From positions 1 to 44,501 of the forward strand of contig JAUXIJ010000019.1 in NCBI GenBank assembly GCA_030621085.1: a DNA stretch of 44,501 nucleotides. The letters are read 5' to 3'. This document shows positions 17,057 through 24,191 of this stretch, one piece after another. The notes beneath the pieces are model-generated. The model was not told the DNA's origin, ran no database searches, and saw nothing but the letters and a program-made list of their open reading frames with translations. A program made the translations under genes and the position numbers. Every line of letters begins with the position of its first letter. Within the stretch, counting starts at the first letter, position 1. The stretch is from Candidatus Cloacimonadota bacterium (lineage in GTDB: Bacteria; Cloacimonadota; Cloacimonadia; Cloacimonadales; TCS61).

Positions 17057-19942
17057 ATGAAAAAATTCATTATTTTTACAATGCTTTTAGCTGCTGGGTT
17101 TCTTTGTGCAGAGTGGACGATAGTAGCATCTTATCCCATTCCGGAGGGAGCATCCGGATTAGCTTATGACGGCACTTATCTGTATTGTGGCATGTATGGA
17201 CAGTATGGAGATCAATTTTACCGGATAGATCCTGATGATGGAACCTATCAGCTTCAATTTACCAATGCAAATATTGGAGACTGCTTTGGCATGACCTGGG
17301 ATGGAACAAATCTCTGGATCACAGACCATGTCTCTCCCCCGTCAACTCCTGCTACAGCGTATGAATTAGATATCAATTCAGGTGTGATCTTATCTCAGTT
17401 TGACCTGCCGGCACATTATATGTCCGGAATTGCCTATGATAACGGTGATTTCTGGGTAACTGCATATTATGATCCTGATGGACAAATATATAAGGTTGAT
17501 AACACTGGAGCCATTCTCCAGCAATTTCCTGCACCAGATAACCAACCCTGGGATCTATGCCTGGAAAATGATAACCTGTGGATGGCAGACTACTGGGGTG
17601 ATGCTCTCTATAAGATCGATCCTTCAACCGGTACACTTTTAGAAACACACCCTTCAGAAGGAGTCGATCCTGCGGGCATCGTCTGGGATGGACAATACCT
17701 GTGGTATTGTGATAATGGTCAGGGATATGATGTTGATTATCTTTATAAAGTTGATCTGGCTGGTGGTGGAACACCACAAATGAATATTTATCCTACTGTG
17801 GTGGATTATGGAATTGTAACTGTTGGTGATATGGTATATGGTGGAGTTACAATAACAAACGACGGAAGCGCAGACTTGGAAATAACATTCGGGAGCATAA
17901 CAGGTCCGGGATCGCAGTATGTCGGGTGGGGAACTGGATCAACAACTATACCTGCTAATGGAGGGACTGTATATTGCGATTTTCTTTATTCACCTCAGGA
18001 ACCAGGTATATTGGATGCAATTGGAACGCTTTATTCAAACGATCCTTTATATCCCGTAGCTGAAATCTCTTTTATTGGAATAGCTGTAAATCCGGGACCC
18101 GAGATCTATTTACCCGTAACAAATCATGATTACGGTTCTGTGAGAGTTAATGCTTGTACCCGCTGGTTTATGGAAATTCAAAATATTGGTGATGAAACTT
18201 TAATAATCAATGATATCTATTGTGATGATACACATTTTACTGTTGACAGCAGTGTTAGTTTTCCTATAGAAATAGCTACATTGAATGCAATCCAAGTTGG
18301 TATCTGGTTCAGTCCCGATGCAGCAACCAGCTTCGATGGTGTTATGTCGATTCACAGTAATGACCCTGTAACTCCCATATATGATGTTACACTTTCGGGA
18401 AGTGGTGATGCTACAGTAATTCCTATAGGAGGGATTCTCTGGCAATATAATATCACTACCGGATATGATAACAGCCCCAAAGCGATAGCTCCTATCCCTG
18501 ATATCTCAGGTGACGGAATAGACGATGTGATCATATGTTCAGAGGATAATTTTGTTCGTTGTTTCAATGGAAATGCATCCGGTTCCGGTGATATTTTATG
18601 GGAAACAGAAATCTATTCAGGAAACATTTACACTCAGAATTCTTTAAATATCATCGATGACATTGATGCTGATGGATATGATGATGTAATTGTAGGTACA
18701 ACTGGAGGTGATCGTGCAATACGAGCTCTATCAGGAAAAACCGGTGAATTCATCTGGTCATATTTTTCCAATCAATATGGAAATGGTGGCTGGGTTTATC
18801 AGGTAGATGCAACATTCGATTATAATAGCGATGGAATTATCGATGTTCTGGCTGCAACCGGTGGTGACGCACAAAGAGTTTTTTGCATCGATGGCACAAA
18901 TGGCTCTATCATCTGGGAGTTCTATGCTGCCGGTCCAAAATTCAGTTGTATCGGTATTGAAGATGTAACAGGTGATGGTATTCCCGATGCCATTGGTGGA
19001 GCTTCCAATTCTAATGAAACAGAAGGAAAGGTCTTTGGCATCAACGGAGCAAACGGAACCCAGATGTGGGAATTTACTACTGCTGGTTCTTCTGTATGGG
19101 CTCTTTCCCAGGTAGATGATATAAGCGGTGACGGATACAATGATGTGGTTGCTGGTGATTTTGCAGGGAATTACTACGCTCTTAATACAACTAATGGTTC
19201 AATGTTGTGGAATGGAAGTGTAGGAACCTGTCTTATCATAAGGTTTGAAACTCTGAACGATGTAAATGGCGATGGACACCCCGATATTGCAATTGCCCGA
19301 AGTTCCATAGATAATGCTGTAGTTATCGATGGATACACAGGTCTTAACATCTGGCTTCACCCGGTGGCAGACCAACCCTGGGTAGTTGATAAGATCGCAG
19401 ATATTACAGGTGATGGAGTTAACGATATCGTTTGGGGTACGCTTTTTCAAAGTAACTATGGTTACTTCCTGGATGGTGCAACCGGCGCAGAATTAGCCTC
19501 GATCAGTGTGGGAACAGCAGTCGATGCTATCGCTGGTATTCCCGATATTGCCAATGATGGTTCCTGGGAAATGATTATTGGCGGACGTGACGGAACGGTT
19601 CTCTGTGTTTCCGGTGGTGAAGCTGTTACAAATTCCGATGATAACACTATTTTCGATCTTAACGATATTGCCCGATTACATGGCAATTACCCGAATCCTT
19701 TCAATCCCAGCACAACCATCAGTTTTCAGCTTGCAGAAAACAGTCCGGTAGAATTGGTGATCTACAACATAAAGGGACAGAAAGTGAAGGAACTGATGAA
19801 TTCCAATCTGAATGCAGGATATTATGAAGTTATCTGGAGCGGTAACGATGACCAGAATCGTTCGGTATCTTCAGGCATTTACTTTTATAAGATGAAATCA
19901 GGAAAATATTTTTCCACAGGTAAGTGTATCTTGCTGAAATAA
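17057..19942 (+). CDS. Secreted multidomain beta-propeller protein with C-terminal sorting domain
   Basis: 961 residues. A Sec signal (MKKFIIFTMLLAAGFLCA) is followed by an N-terminal propeller-like repeat region (about 22-235, recurrent GLAYDGTYLY / DNLWMADY strands). Two ASH/HYDIN-like immunoglobulin-type domains follow (about 238-335 and 340-435; DYGIVTVGD, ITNDGSADL, DYGSVRVN, IQNIGDETL). Next is a long FG-GAP/PQQ-like propeller (about 440-865) with many calcium-loop motifs such as DIDADGYDDV and DVNGDGHPDI. The last about 85 residues are the FlgD-like / type A sorting domain (NYPNPFNPSTTISF, YNIKGQKVKEL, SSGIYFYKM). It is probably exported and attached to the surface by a type 9-like route; no secretion genes are in the window. 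AAGGAGG precedes the start. Confidence 0.8.
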   Translation: MKKFIIFTMLLAAGFLCAEWTIVASYPIPEGASGLAYDGTYLYCGMYGQYGDQFYRIDPDDGTYQLQFTNANIGDCFGMTWDGTNLWITDHVSPPSTPATAYELDINSGVILSQFDLPAHYMSGIAYDNGDFWVTAYYDPDGQIYKVDNTGAILQQFPAPDNQPWDLCLENDNLWMADYWGDALYKIDPSTGTLLETHPSEGVDPAGIVWDGQYLWYCDNGQGYDVDYLYKVDLAGGGTPQMNIYPTVVDYGIVTVGDMVYGGVTITNDGSADLEITFGSITGPGSQYVGWGTGSTTIPANGGTVYCDFLYSPQEPGILDAIGTLYSNDPLYPVAEISFIGIAVNPGPEIYLPVTNHDYGSVRVNACTRWFMEIQNIGDETLIINDIYCDDTHFTVDSSVSFPIEIATLNAIQVGIWFSPDAATSFDGVMSIHSNDPVTPIYDVTLSGSGDATVIPIGGILWQYNITTGYDNSPKAIAPIPDISGDGIDDVIICSEDNFVRCFNGNASGSGDILWETEIYSGNIYTQNSLNIIDDIDADGYDDVIVGTTGGDRAIRALSGKTGEFIWSYFSNQYGNGGWVYQVDATFDYNSDGIIDVLAATGGDAQRVFCIDGTNGSIIWEFYAAGPKFSCIGIEDVTGDGIPDAIGGASNSNETEGKVFGINGANGTQMWEFTTAGSSVWALSQVDDISGDGYNDVVAGDFAGNYYALNTTNGSMLWNGSVGTCLIIRFETLNDVNGDGHPDIAIARSSIDNAVVIDGYTGLNIWLHPVADQPWVVDKIADITGDGVNDIVWGTLFQSNYGYFLDGATGAELASISVGTAVDAIAGIPDIANDGSWEMIIGGRDGTVLCVSGGEAVTNSDDNTIFDLNDIARLHGNYPNPFNPSTTISFQLAENSPVELVIYNIKGQKVKELMNSNLNAGYYEVIWSGNDDQNRSVSSGIYFYKMKSGKYFSTGKCILLK

Positions 19943-19971
19943 TTTCAACTTAATATTTGAAAAGTTGGTGT

Positions 19972-20076
19972 TTATCCTGCTTGTTCCCAAAGTCCTCTTT
20001 GGGAACACAATTGGTTGCGAAATTGAATTTCGCTTAAAAATAAATATGTCCCCAAACAGAATTTAGGGACGAGCAA
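19972..20076. repeat. Cluster of three consecutive palindromes
   Basis: In about 100 nt there are three inverted repeats. The first is a perfect 10-bp stem with loop TCCT (GTTCCCAAAG ... CTTTGGGAAC, near 19981-20004). The second is GCGAAATT-G-AATTTCGC (near 20017-20033). The third is imperfect, GTCCCCAAA ... TTTAGGGAC (near 20049-20071). No T-tracts follow. The first shares AGTCCTCTTT with a hairpin at 43398-43450, so these look like members of a dispersed intergenic repeat family. Confidence 0.65.
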
Positions 20077-20103
20077 CAGAACCTTGAATAAAGGAGTACA
20101 AAA

Positions 20104-20889
20104 ATGAAAATCATCGACCTGAATGAAAAATACCTGAAAACCTTTTTCTGCTGTCTGGAAGACTGGTCGGACGAAATGAAAGATGCTGGTGACCACAAAA
20201 AAAAATGGTTTGAAAAGATGAAGGATAAGGGACTGCATGTAAAACTTGCCCTGGATGATAATGATAATGCCTGCGGACTGATCCAGTATGCTCCCATAGA
20301 ATATTCACCTGCTGAGGGAAAAGACCTTTATTTTATCTTCTGCATCTGGGTGCACGGATACAAGAAAAAAGGCGTGGGAAACATGCAGAAAAAGGGCATG
20401 GGAAAAGCATTAATTAAAGCTGCAGAAGAAGATGCAAGATCGCTCGGTAAAAAAGGCATCGCAGCTTGGGGAATTACTCTACCATTCTGGATGAAAGCTT
20501 CCTGGTTCAAAAAACAGGGATTTAAAAAAGCAGATAAAACAGGAATGCAGGTTCTTTTATGGAAATCCTTCACAGAAGATGCCCAACCTCCTAAATGGAT
20601 TAAAGAAAAGAAAAAACCGCAAAAAGTTCCCGGGAAAGTTACTGTTACTTCCTTTTCAAATGGCTGGTGTCCTGCGCAGAACATTGTATTTGAACGCGCC
20701 AAAAGAGCTTCAGCAGAATTTGGAGATAAAGTTGATTTTCAAGAAATAAACACATTTAATAGAGATACGTTTTTAGAATGGAGAATTTCCGATGCTCTTT
20801 ATGTAAATGGCAAGCAGGTAAGAACCGGTCCCCCGCCTTCATATGAGAAGATTAAGAAGCTGCTCGGGAAGAGAGTGAAGAGGTTGTAA
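20104..20889 (+). CDS. GNAT acetyltransferase with C-terminal YoaP-like thioredoxin-fold domain
   Basis: 261 residues. Residues 1-155 are a GNAT fold with the acetyl-CoA loop QKKGMGKAL (95-103), followed by the helix and strand that end at GITLPFWMKASWFKKQGF. Residues 178-255 resemble the YoaP-like domain: a VTVTSFSNGWCPAQN strand-loop with a lone Cys (C189), then a Trp-Arg segment and DALYVNGKQVRTGPPPSYEKI, as in thioredoxin-fold proteins. The substrate is unknown. The start has AAGGAG at -11. The gene is followed 13 nt later by the SIR2-like gene; they may share a transcript. Confidence 0.75.
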   Translation: MKIIDLNEKYLKTFFCCLEDWSDEMKDAGDHKKKWFEKMKDKGLHVKLALDDNDNACGLIQYAPIEYSPAEGKDLYFIFCIWVHGYKKKGVGNMQKKGMGKALIKAAEEDARSLGKKGIAAWGITLPFWMKASWFKKQGFKKADKTGMQVLLWKSFTEDAQPPKWIKEKKKPQKVPGKVTVTSFSNGWCPAQNIVFERAKRASAEFGDKVDFQEINTFNRDTFLEWRISDALYVNGKQVRTGPPPSYEKIKKLLGKRVKRL

Positions 20890-20902
20890 ATAAGGATTAT
20901 TT

Positions 20903-21919
20903 GTGATTATAACTAGAGAAAATTTAATAAAAAAACCGATGAAGTTGAAACCACATACTGTTATATTAGGCGCAGGTGCGAGTAAACAAGCATTTTTAAA
21001 TGGTGATGAAAAAGGCAGTGAAGTGCCTTTAATGCCTGATTTAATTAGAGTATTAGAATTAGAGGATTTATTTTCTAAGCATAATATAAAATATAAAGAT
21101 AAAGATTTTGAAAAAATATATTCCCTTATCAGCAAATCAAATCCTCAATCAGAAATATTACATGAAATTGATACTAAAGTTCACACTTATTTCAGCAAAT
21201 TAAAATTACCTTCAAAACCAACTTTATATGATCATTTATTGCTTTCACTTCGTGGCAAAGATTTTGTTGCGACTTTCAATTGGGATCCCTTTTTGTACGA
21301 TTCATATGTTAGAAATCTAAATAAATATCCATTGCCACGAATAATTCATTTGCATGGGAATGTTCGACTTGGTTATTGTTTGAAGCACAGCATAATGGGT
21401 GATTACGGAACATTTTGTCCAGATTGTGATGAATTATTAACTCCATCAAAATTGATTTATCCAACTCAAAAGAATTATGACGAAGATGAATTCATATCCT
21501 TAGAGTGGAATTTATTAGAGTATGCTTTGAATCATTCTTTCACTATTACAATTTTTGGGTTTAATGCTTCTGATACTGATCGTGAAGCATATAATAGGCT
21601 GTTATATTATTGGAAAAAATCAAATTTAGATTCACGAGAGTTTGAAAGTATAGAAATAATCGATAAAAAAGATGAATTAGATATTTATGAACAATGGAAA
21701 GATTTTCTTCCTACAGGACATTTACTTTATAAAAAGGACTTTTATGATACAATAATCCCAAATCATCCAAGAAGAAGTTGTGAAGCTTTATATCATCCTA
21801 AAATATATGGAAGGATAGTTGAAAAAAATCCCATTCCTAAAGAATGTAGTTTTGAATCATTATATAAATGGTTAAGACCATTATACGCTTCAGAATTAAA
21901 GTTGTATCAGAAAAAATAG
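20903..21919 (+). CDS. SIR2-like domain protein, possible NADase / defence effector
   Basis: 338 residues from GTG 20903, chosen because AAGGA lies 6 nt upstream; ATG 20939 is an alternative. SIR2-fold hallmarks appear in order: the NAD loop VILGAGASKQ (20-29), TFNWDPF (124-130, the N-x-D element), the catalytic His in HLHGNV (H151), a zinc-knuckle-like set C159, C172-P-D-C175 (a fourth ligand might be H162), and FGFNASDTD (218-226). Sirtuins deacylate proteins. Stand-alone bacterial SIR2-like proteins of this shape are often NAD-degrading anti-phage effectors. The C-terminal 110 residues are unrecognised. By eye the gene is more AT-rich than its neighbours, which would fit acquisition. The function is inference. 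Confidence 0.65.
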   Translation: MIITRENLIKKPMKLKPHTVILGAGASKQAFLNGDEKGSEVPLMPDLIRVLELEDLFSKHNIKYKDKDFEKIYSLISKSNPQSEILHEIDTKVHTYFSKLKLPSKPTLYDHLLLSLRGKDFVATFNWDPFLYDSYVRNLNKYPLPRIIHLHGNVRLGYCLKHSIMGDYGTFCPDCDELLTPSKLIYPTQKNYDEDEFISLEWNLLEYALNHSFTITIFGFNASDTDREAYNRLLYYWKKSNLDSREFESIEIIDKKDELDIYEQWKDFLPTGHLLYKKDFYDTIIPNHPRRSCEALYHPKIYGRIVEKNPIPKECSFESLYKWLRPLYASELKLYQKK

Positions 21920-22189
21920 TACGGAAGCTGATATATGTTATTTTCATTTTTAAGCGTCCCATATTCCCTCTATTAAAACGTAGAGCAGAAGAGAAGAAAT
22001 AGCATAGGTGAGTAAAACCAGAGATACTATTTCTTGCGTCTCTACAAAACAAATCATCTTGCTATTCTTATGTTCTCTCTTTGATTCAAAGGGAGACAGT
22101 AGAGGGATTCTACATAAAAGAAAACCCCTCATCTTTCACACCGATCCTCACTTTCTGATTAGGTAGAATCTTTGCCTTCCTGATGAGAT
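21920..22189. other. Gene-poor stretch with paired inverted repeats
   Basis: About 270 nt between the SIR2-like gene and the convergent nitroreductase gene. Inverted segments are visible: AAGAAATAG (near 21994-22002) with CTATTTCTT (near 22027-22035), and CCCTCTA (near 21965-21971) with TAGAGGG (near 22092-22098). Together they could fold into one long imperfect structure. A short minus-strand frame with a hydrophobic stretch exists here but lacks a convincing start signal. No firm gene. Confidence 0.5.
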
Positions 22190-22696
22190 TTAAAAACTAT
22201 CGTAAGAAACAATTTCCTCAATAGATTTCAGATCCTTATTGCCCTTTTCAACTGCAGGGTATCCAATTGGCAGCAGACCAATGATCTCATAACCTTGAGG
22301 AAGATTTATCAATTCAGCCATTTTATCATGATAAAATGCCCCGATCCAGCAGGAACCCAAAGCCAATTCTACAGCTTGTAGAACGATATGCTCTGCAGCA
22401 ATTGCTCCATCGATTACAGGAGCCTTCTGTCCACAAGTCATAATATAATCCAGGTTTGTATTACAAATCGCAATTGTAATTGGAGCTTCTGAAACAAATT
22501 TCTGTCCACGGCATATATCTGTCAGTTGTTTTCTTTTTTCTTTATCTCTTATTACTACAAAGTGCCAGGTTTGCTTATTACTGGCTGAGGGAGCGAGTCT
22601 TGCTGCTTCAAATAAGATATCGATTTTTTCTTGTTCAACTGGTTTATTTAAAAATTTTCTAACACTGAAGCGGTTTTCTATACAATTTAAAAGCAT
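22190..22696 (-). CDS. Nitroreductase family protein
   Basis: 168 residues. An FMN-dependent oxidoreductase fold, with RFSVRKF (phosphate-binding arginines) at the N-terminus, the ARLAPSASNKQTWHFVVI helix-loop, and GSCWIGAF plus LLPIGYP at the C-terminal FMN site. Such enzymes reduce nitro compounds, quinones or flavin-linked substrates with NAD(P)H; the physiological substrate is not evident. The length is the short form of the family. It is followed upstream (minus strand) by a cupin gene 9 nt away, so they are probably co-transcribed. Confidence 0.88.
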   Translation of the reverse strand: MLLNCIENRFSVRKFLNKPVEQEKIDILFEAARLAPSASNKQTWHFVVIRDKEKRKQLTDICRGQKFVSEAPITIAICNTNLDYIMTCGQKAPVIDGAIAAEHIVLQAVELALGSCWIGAFYHDKMAELINLPQGYEIIGLLPIGYPAVEKGNKDLKSIEEIVSYDSF

Positions 22697-22705
22697 CTAC
22701 ACTCC

Positions 22706-22975
22706 TTATTTAAAATTATAATGTTTTTTAACTGCTTCCTTTATATCCCAGATGCAAGAAAGTCCTTTAGGAAAAGTAACAAAATCACCTTTCTCAAACT
22801 CTACTTTTTCACCATCTGCTGTTTCTACAACTACTTTTCCTTCCAGTAAAAGACATTCTTCAATACTATCATAATACCAATCGAATCGGGAAATTGCTTT
22901 TTCCCAGATGGACCAGGATTTAATACCTCTTTTTTCAATTTGTTCATCTGTTAATTTTTCAACTTTAATCTTCAT
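22706..22975 (-). CDS. Small cupin protein (cupin_3 / DUF861 type)
   Basis: 89 residues starting MKIKVEKLTDEQIEKRG. The start at 22975 is set by AAGGAGGG four nt upstream. The open frame runs further upstream to 23104, but that part overlaps the CIRCE-like operator region of the divergent hsp20 gene and is not conserved cupin sequence. Motifs are SWSIWEKAISRFDWYYDSIE, LLLEGKVVVE, EKGDFVTFPKGLSCIWDI and KHYNF, typical of stand-alone one-domain cupins. Function unknown; enzymes and small-molecule binders share the fold. Paired with the nitroreductase gene. Confidence 0.85.
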   Translation of the reverse strand: MKIKVEKLTDEQIEKRGIKSWSIWEKAISRFDWYYDSIEECLLLEGKVVVETADGEKVEFEKGDFVTFPKGLSCIWDIKEAVKKHYNFK

Positions 22976-23064
22976 AATTCCCTCCTTAATTAAAAAATTC
23001 TTAAAACTTTTAGAATTCACAATACAAAATATTAAGAAGCTATTTGATGCCAACAATAAAATAA

Positions 23065-23091
23065 TTAGCACTCCCGCCAGAAGTCTGCTAA
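23065..23091. promoter_or_regulatory. CIRCE-like HrcA operator upstream of hsp20
   Basis: TTAGCACTC, nine bases, then GTCTGCTAA. The HrcA operator CIRCE is TTAGCACTC-N9-GAGTGCTAA, so 16 of 18 arm positions match and the spacing is exact. It lies 66 nt before the hsp20 start in the divergent gap with the cupin gene. A weak promoter (TTGCAC at 23099-23104, TATCTT at 23121-23126) follows it. It predicts heat-inducible, HrcA-repressed expression; hrcA itself is not in the window. Confidence 0.7.
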
Positions 23092-23157
23092 TTTTTATTT
23101 GCACTACGTTTTTTTTGTATTATCTTATTTGTGTGATTAAAAAAATGGAGGTGTAAA

Positions 23158-23586
23158 ATGAAATATGTACCAATTAGAAGAGACGGTGGATTTTACCCGA
23201 GAATGACGTTATTCGATAATTTCGTGAATAACTTTTTTAATGATGAAAGCTTTGAAGACAACCAGAGAATGATGGCGATCGATATCCAGGAAGAAGACGA
23301 TAAATTTATAGTAGAAGCTAACCTGCCCGGATTTACAAAAAAGAACATCAAGATGTCCGTAAACAACAATGAACTGATTATCGAAGCTAACAAAGAAGAA
23401 ACAAAAGAAGAAAAAAAGGGCTCTTACTGCCGATGTGAACGCTACAAAGGAAACTATCGCAGAACTCTCAGTTTTTCCAATCATGTGGATAAAGACAAGA
23501 TCGACGCTAAATTTAAAGATGGTGTTCTTTCACTAGTGATTCCAAAAACCGCTCCAGAGCCGATAAAAGAAATAACAATCGGGTAA
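23158..23586 (+). CDS. Hsp20 family small heat-shock protein
   Basis: 142 residues, an ATP-independent holdase that binds unfolding proteins in the cytoplasm. The alpha-crystallin domain spans about 40-135 (AIDIQEEDDKFIVEANLPGF, then ERYKGNYRRTLSF, then AKFKDGVLSLVIPK). The C-terminal tail ends ITIG, with an I-x-I anchoring motif for oligomers. GGAGG precedes ATG 23158. A CIRCE-like operator upstream suggests heat-shock control by HrcA. It is monocistronic, closed by a terminator at 23601-23635. Confidence 0.94.
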   Translation: MKYVPIRRDGGFYPRMTLFDNFVNNFFNDESFEDNQRMMAIDIQEEDDKFIVEANLPGFTKKNIKMSVNNNELIIEANKEETKEEKKGSYCRCERYKGNYRRTLSFSNHVDKDKIDAKFKDGVLSLVIPKTAPEPIKEITIG

Positions 23587-23600
23587 TAAAGTAAGAAACG

Positions 23601-23635
23601 AAAAAAAAGCCTGCTGAATTTTCAGCAGGCTTTTT
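23601..23635. terminator. Terminator after hsp20 and after the tRNA-Asn remnant
   Basis: GCCTGCTGA (23609-23617), loop ATTT, TCAGCAGGC (23622-23630), flanked by eight A and five T, so it works on both strands. On the minus strand it directly follows the degenerate tRNA-Asn 3' copy, as a tRNA terminator would. Confidence 0.9.
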
Positions 23636-23640
23636 CATTA

Positions 23641-23702
23641 TGGCTTCCGGCGACTGCTGGAGATTTGAACCCCCGTCCGGCAATTACCGAATAACAGTCA
23701 CT
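23641..23702 (-). pseudogene. Degenerate 3'-half copy of tRNA-Asn
   Basis: Reading the minus strand, it runs from GTGACTGTTA (anticodon arm of tRNA-Asn, one change) through an inserted imperfect palindrome at 23676-23691 to the exact T-arm block GGGGGTTCAAATC (23674-23662), and ends in AGCCA. The 18 nt around and after CCA (23628-23645) are identical to those after the intact tRNA-Asn (23996-24013). The acceptor stem and anticodon stem no longer pair, so it cannot be a working tRNA. It lies immediately downstream of the GIY-YIG gene. Confidence 0.8.
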
Positions 23703-23705
23703 CAT

Positions 23706-23948
23706 TCATATAATTAAAGATCGAAGAAAATCTCTTCCTTTATGCGACTTTAACTCCTTCTCTCTTTTCATTTCTGCGTTTTTATCTGTTAATTCTTCGG
23801 AATAAATCAGTTTCCATGGACGATATTTCACAGTCCAACCCTTTCTCGCAAGCTCGTTATGAGATAGAAGACGCTGTTTTAAATCTGAAGTAGATCCAAT
23901 GTAAAGCTTATCATATTTCTCTGAATATAAAACGTAAACCGTGAACAT
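23706..23948 (-). CDS. GIY-YIG nuclease domain protein, tRNA-Asn associated
   Basis: 80 residues, a single GIY-YIG domain of the YhbQ-like type. The signature strands are VYVLYSEKYDKLYIGSTSDL (GIY replaced by VYV, as is common), the helix LKQRLLSHN with the catalytic Arg, and KREKELKSHKGR with the catalytic Glu. It has no DNA-binding partner domain. GAGAGG lies 6 nt before ATG 23948. The gene sits 60 nt after the 3' end of tRNA-Asn and its stop is 3 nt before a degenerate copy of that tRNA. A sequence-specific nuclease that acts at tRNA genes is inferred from this context; the domain assignment itself is firm. Confidence 0.85.
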   Translation of the reverse strand: MFTVYVLYSEKYDKLYIGSTSDLKQRLLSHNELARKGWTVKYRPWKLIYSEELTDKNAEMKREKELKSHKGRDFLRSLII

Positions 23949-23970
23949 TTATTACCTCTCTGCAAACAAT

Positions 23971-24001
23971 AAAAAAGCCTTCAACTTCCGTCAAAGGCTT
24001 T
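23971..24001 (-). terminator. Terminator of tRNA-Asn
   Basis: Arms 23977-23985 and 23990-23998. On the minus-strand RNA the stem is continuous (two G-U pairs) with a GGAA loop and six U. In the plus-strand RNA the same two positions are mismatches, so the hairpin evolved for minus-strand transcription from the tRNA. Confidence 0.8.
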
Positions 24002-24008
24002 TTCATTA

Positions 24009-24083
24009 TGGCTCCTGAAGAGGGATTTGAACCCCCGACCTAGTGGTTAACAGCCACCCGCTCTACCGCTGAGCTATTCAGGA
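24009..24083 (-). tRNA. tRNA-Asn (GUU)
   Basis: Cloverleaf of 72 nt plus encoded CCA (24009-24011). The acceptor stem is TCCTGAA/TTCAGGA with G73. The D-arm is AGCTC...GAGCG. The anticodon loop CTGTTAA sits between GTGG and CCAC and gives anticodon GUU. The T-arm has GTTCAAATC. It reads on the minus strand and is followed by a terminator and a GIY-YIG gene. Degenerate copies lie on both sides. Confidence 0.97.
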
Positions 24084-24110
24084 ATAAATTTTTCACTTAT
24101 ATCTTTTGCG

Positions 24111-24176
24111 GATTTGATCTCCCGTCCGGCAACTGCCGGATAACAGCCACCCGCTCTACCGCTGAGCTATTCAGGA
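24111..24176 (-). pseudogene. tRNA-Asn pseudogene with intact 5' half
   Basis: The minus-strand segment 24176-24141 is identical over 36 nt to the 5' half of tRNA-Asn (24083-24048), up to the anticodon loop. There it switches to a perfect palindrome, TCCGGCAGTTGCCGGA (24140-24125), and then a decayed T-arm (GGGAGATCAAATCC). No acceptor 3' strand or CCA follows. It lies between the promoter and the intact tRNA-Asn, so it is probably transcribed in the same precursor. Confidence 0.85.
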
Positions 24177-24191
24177 TCACTTTCTATTACG

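Noticed and set aside
21950..22132. Minus-strand 60-residue frame with a hydrophobic segment
   Set aside because: It has a weak start region and lies wholly within inverted-repeat sequence. It cannot be told from chance.
22908..23156. Plus-strand open frame overlapping the cupin gene and the hsp20 promoter
   Set aside because: It is antisense to the cupin start and crosses the CIRCE-like operator. The product resembles no family and has no ribosome binding site.
23641..23702. Functional tRNA or tmRNA 3' end on the minus strand
   Set aside because: Acceptor and anticodon stems do not pair, the 5' half is missing and no tag frame or pseudoknots are visible. It is a tRNA-Asn remnant.
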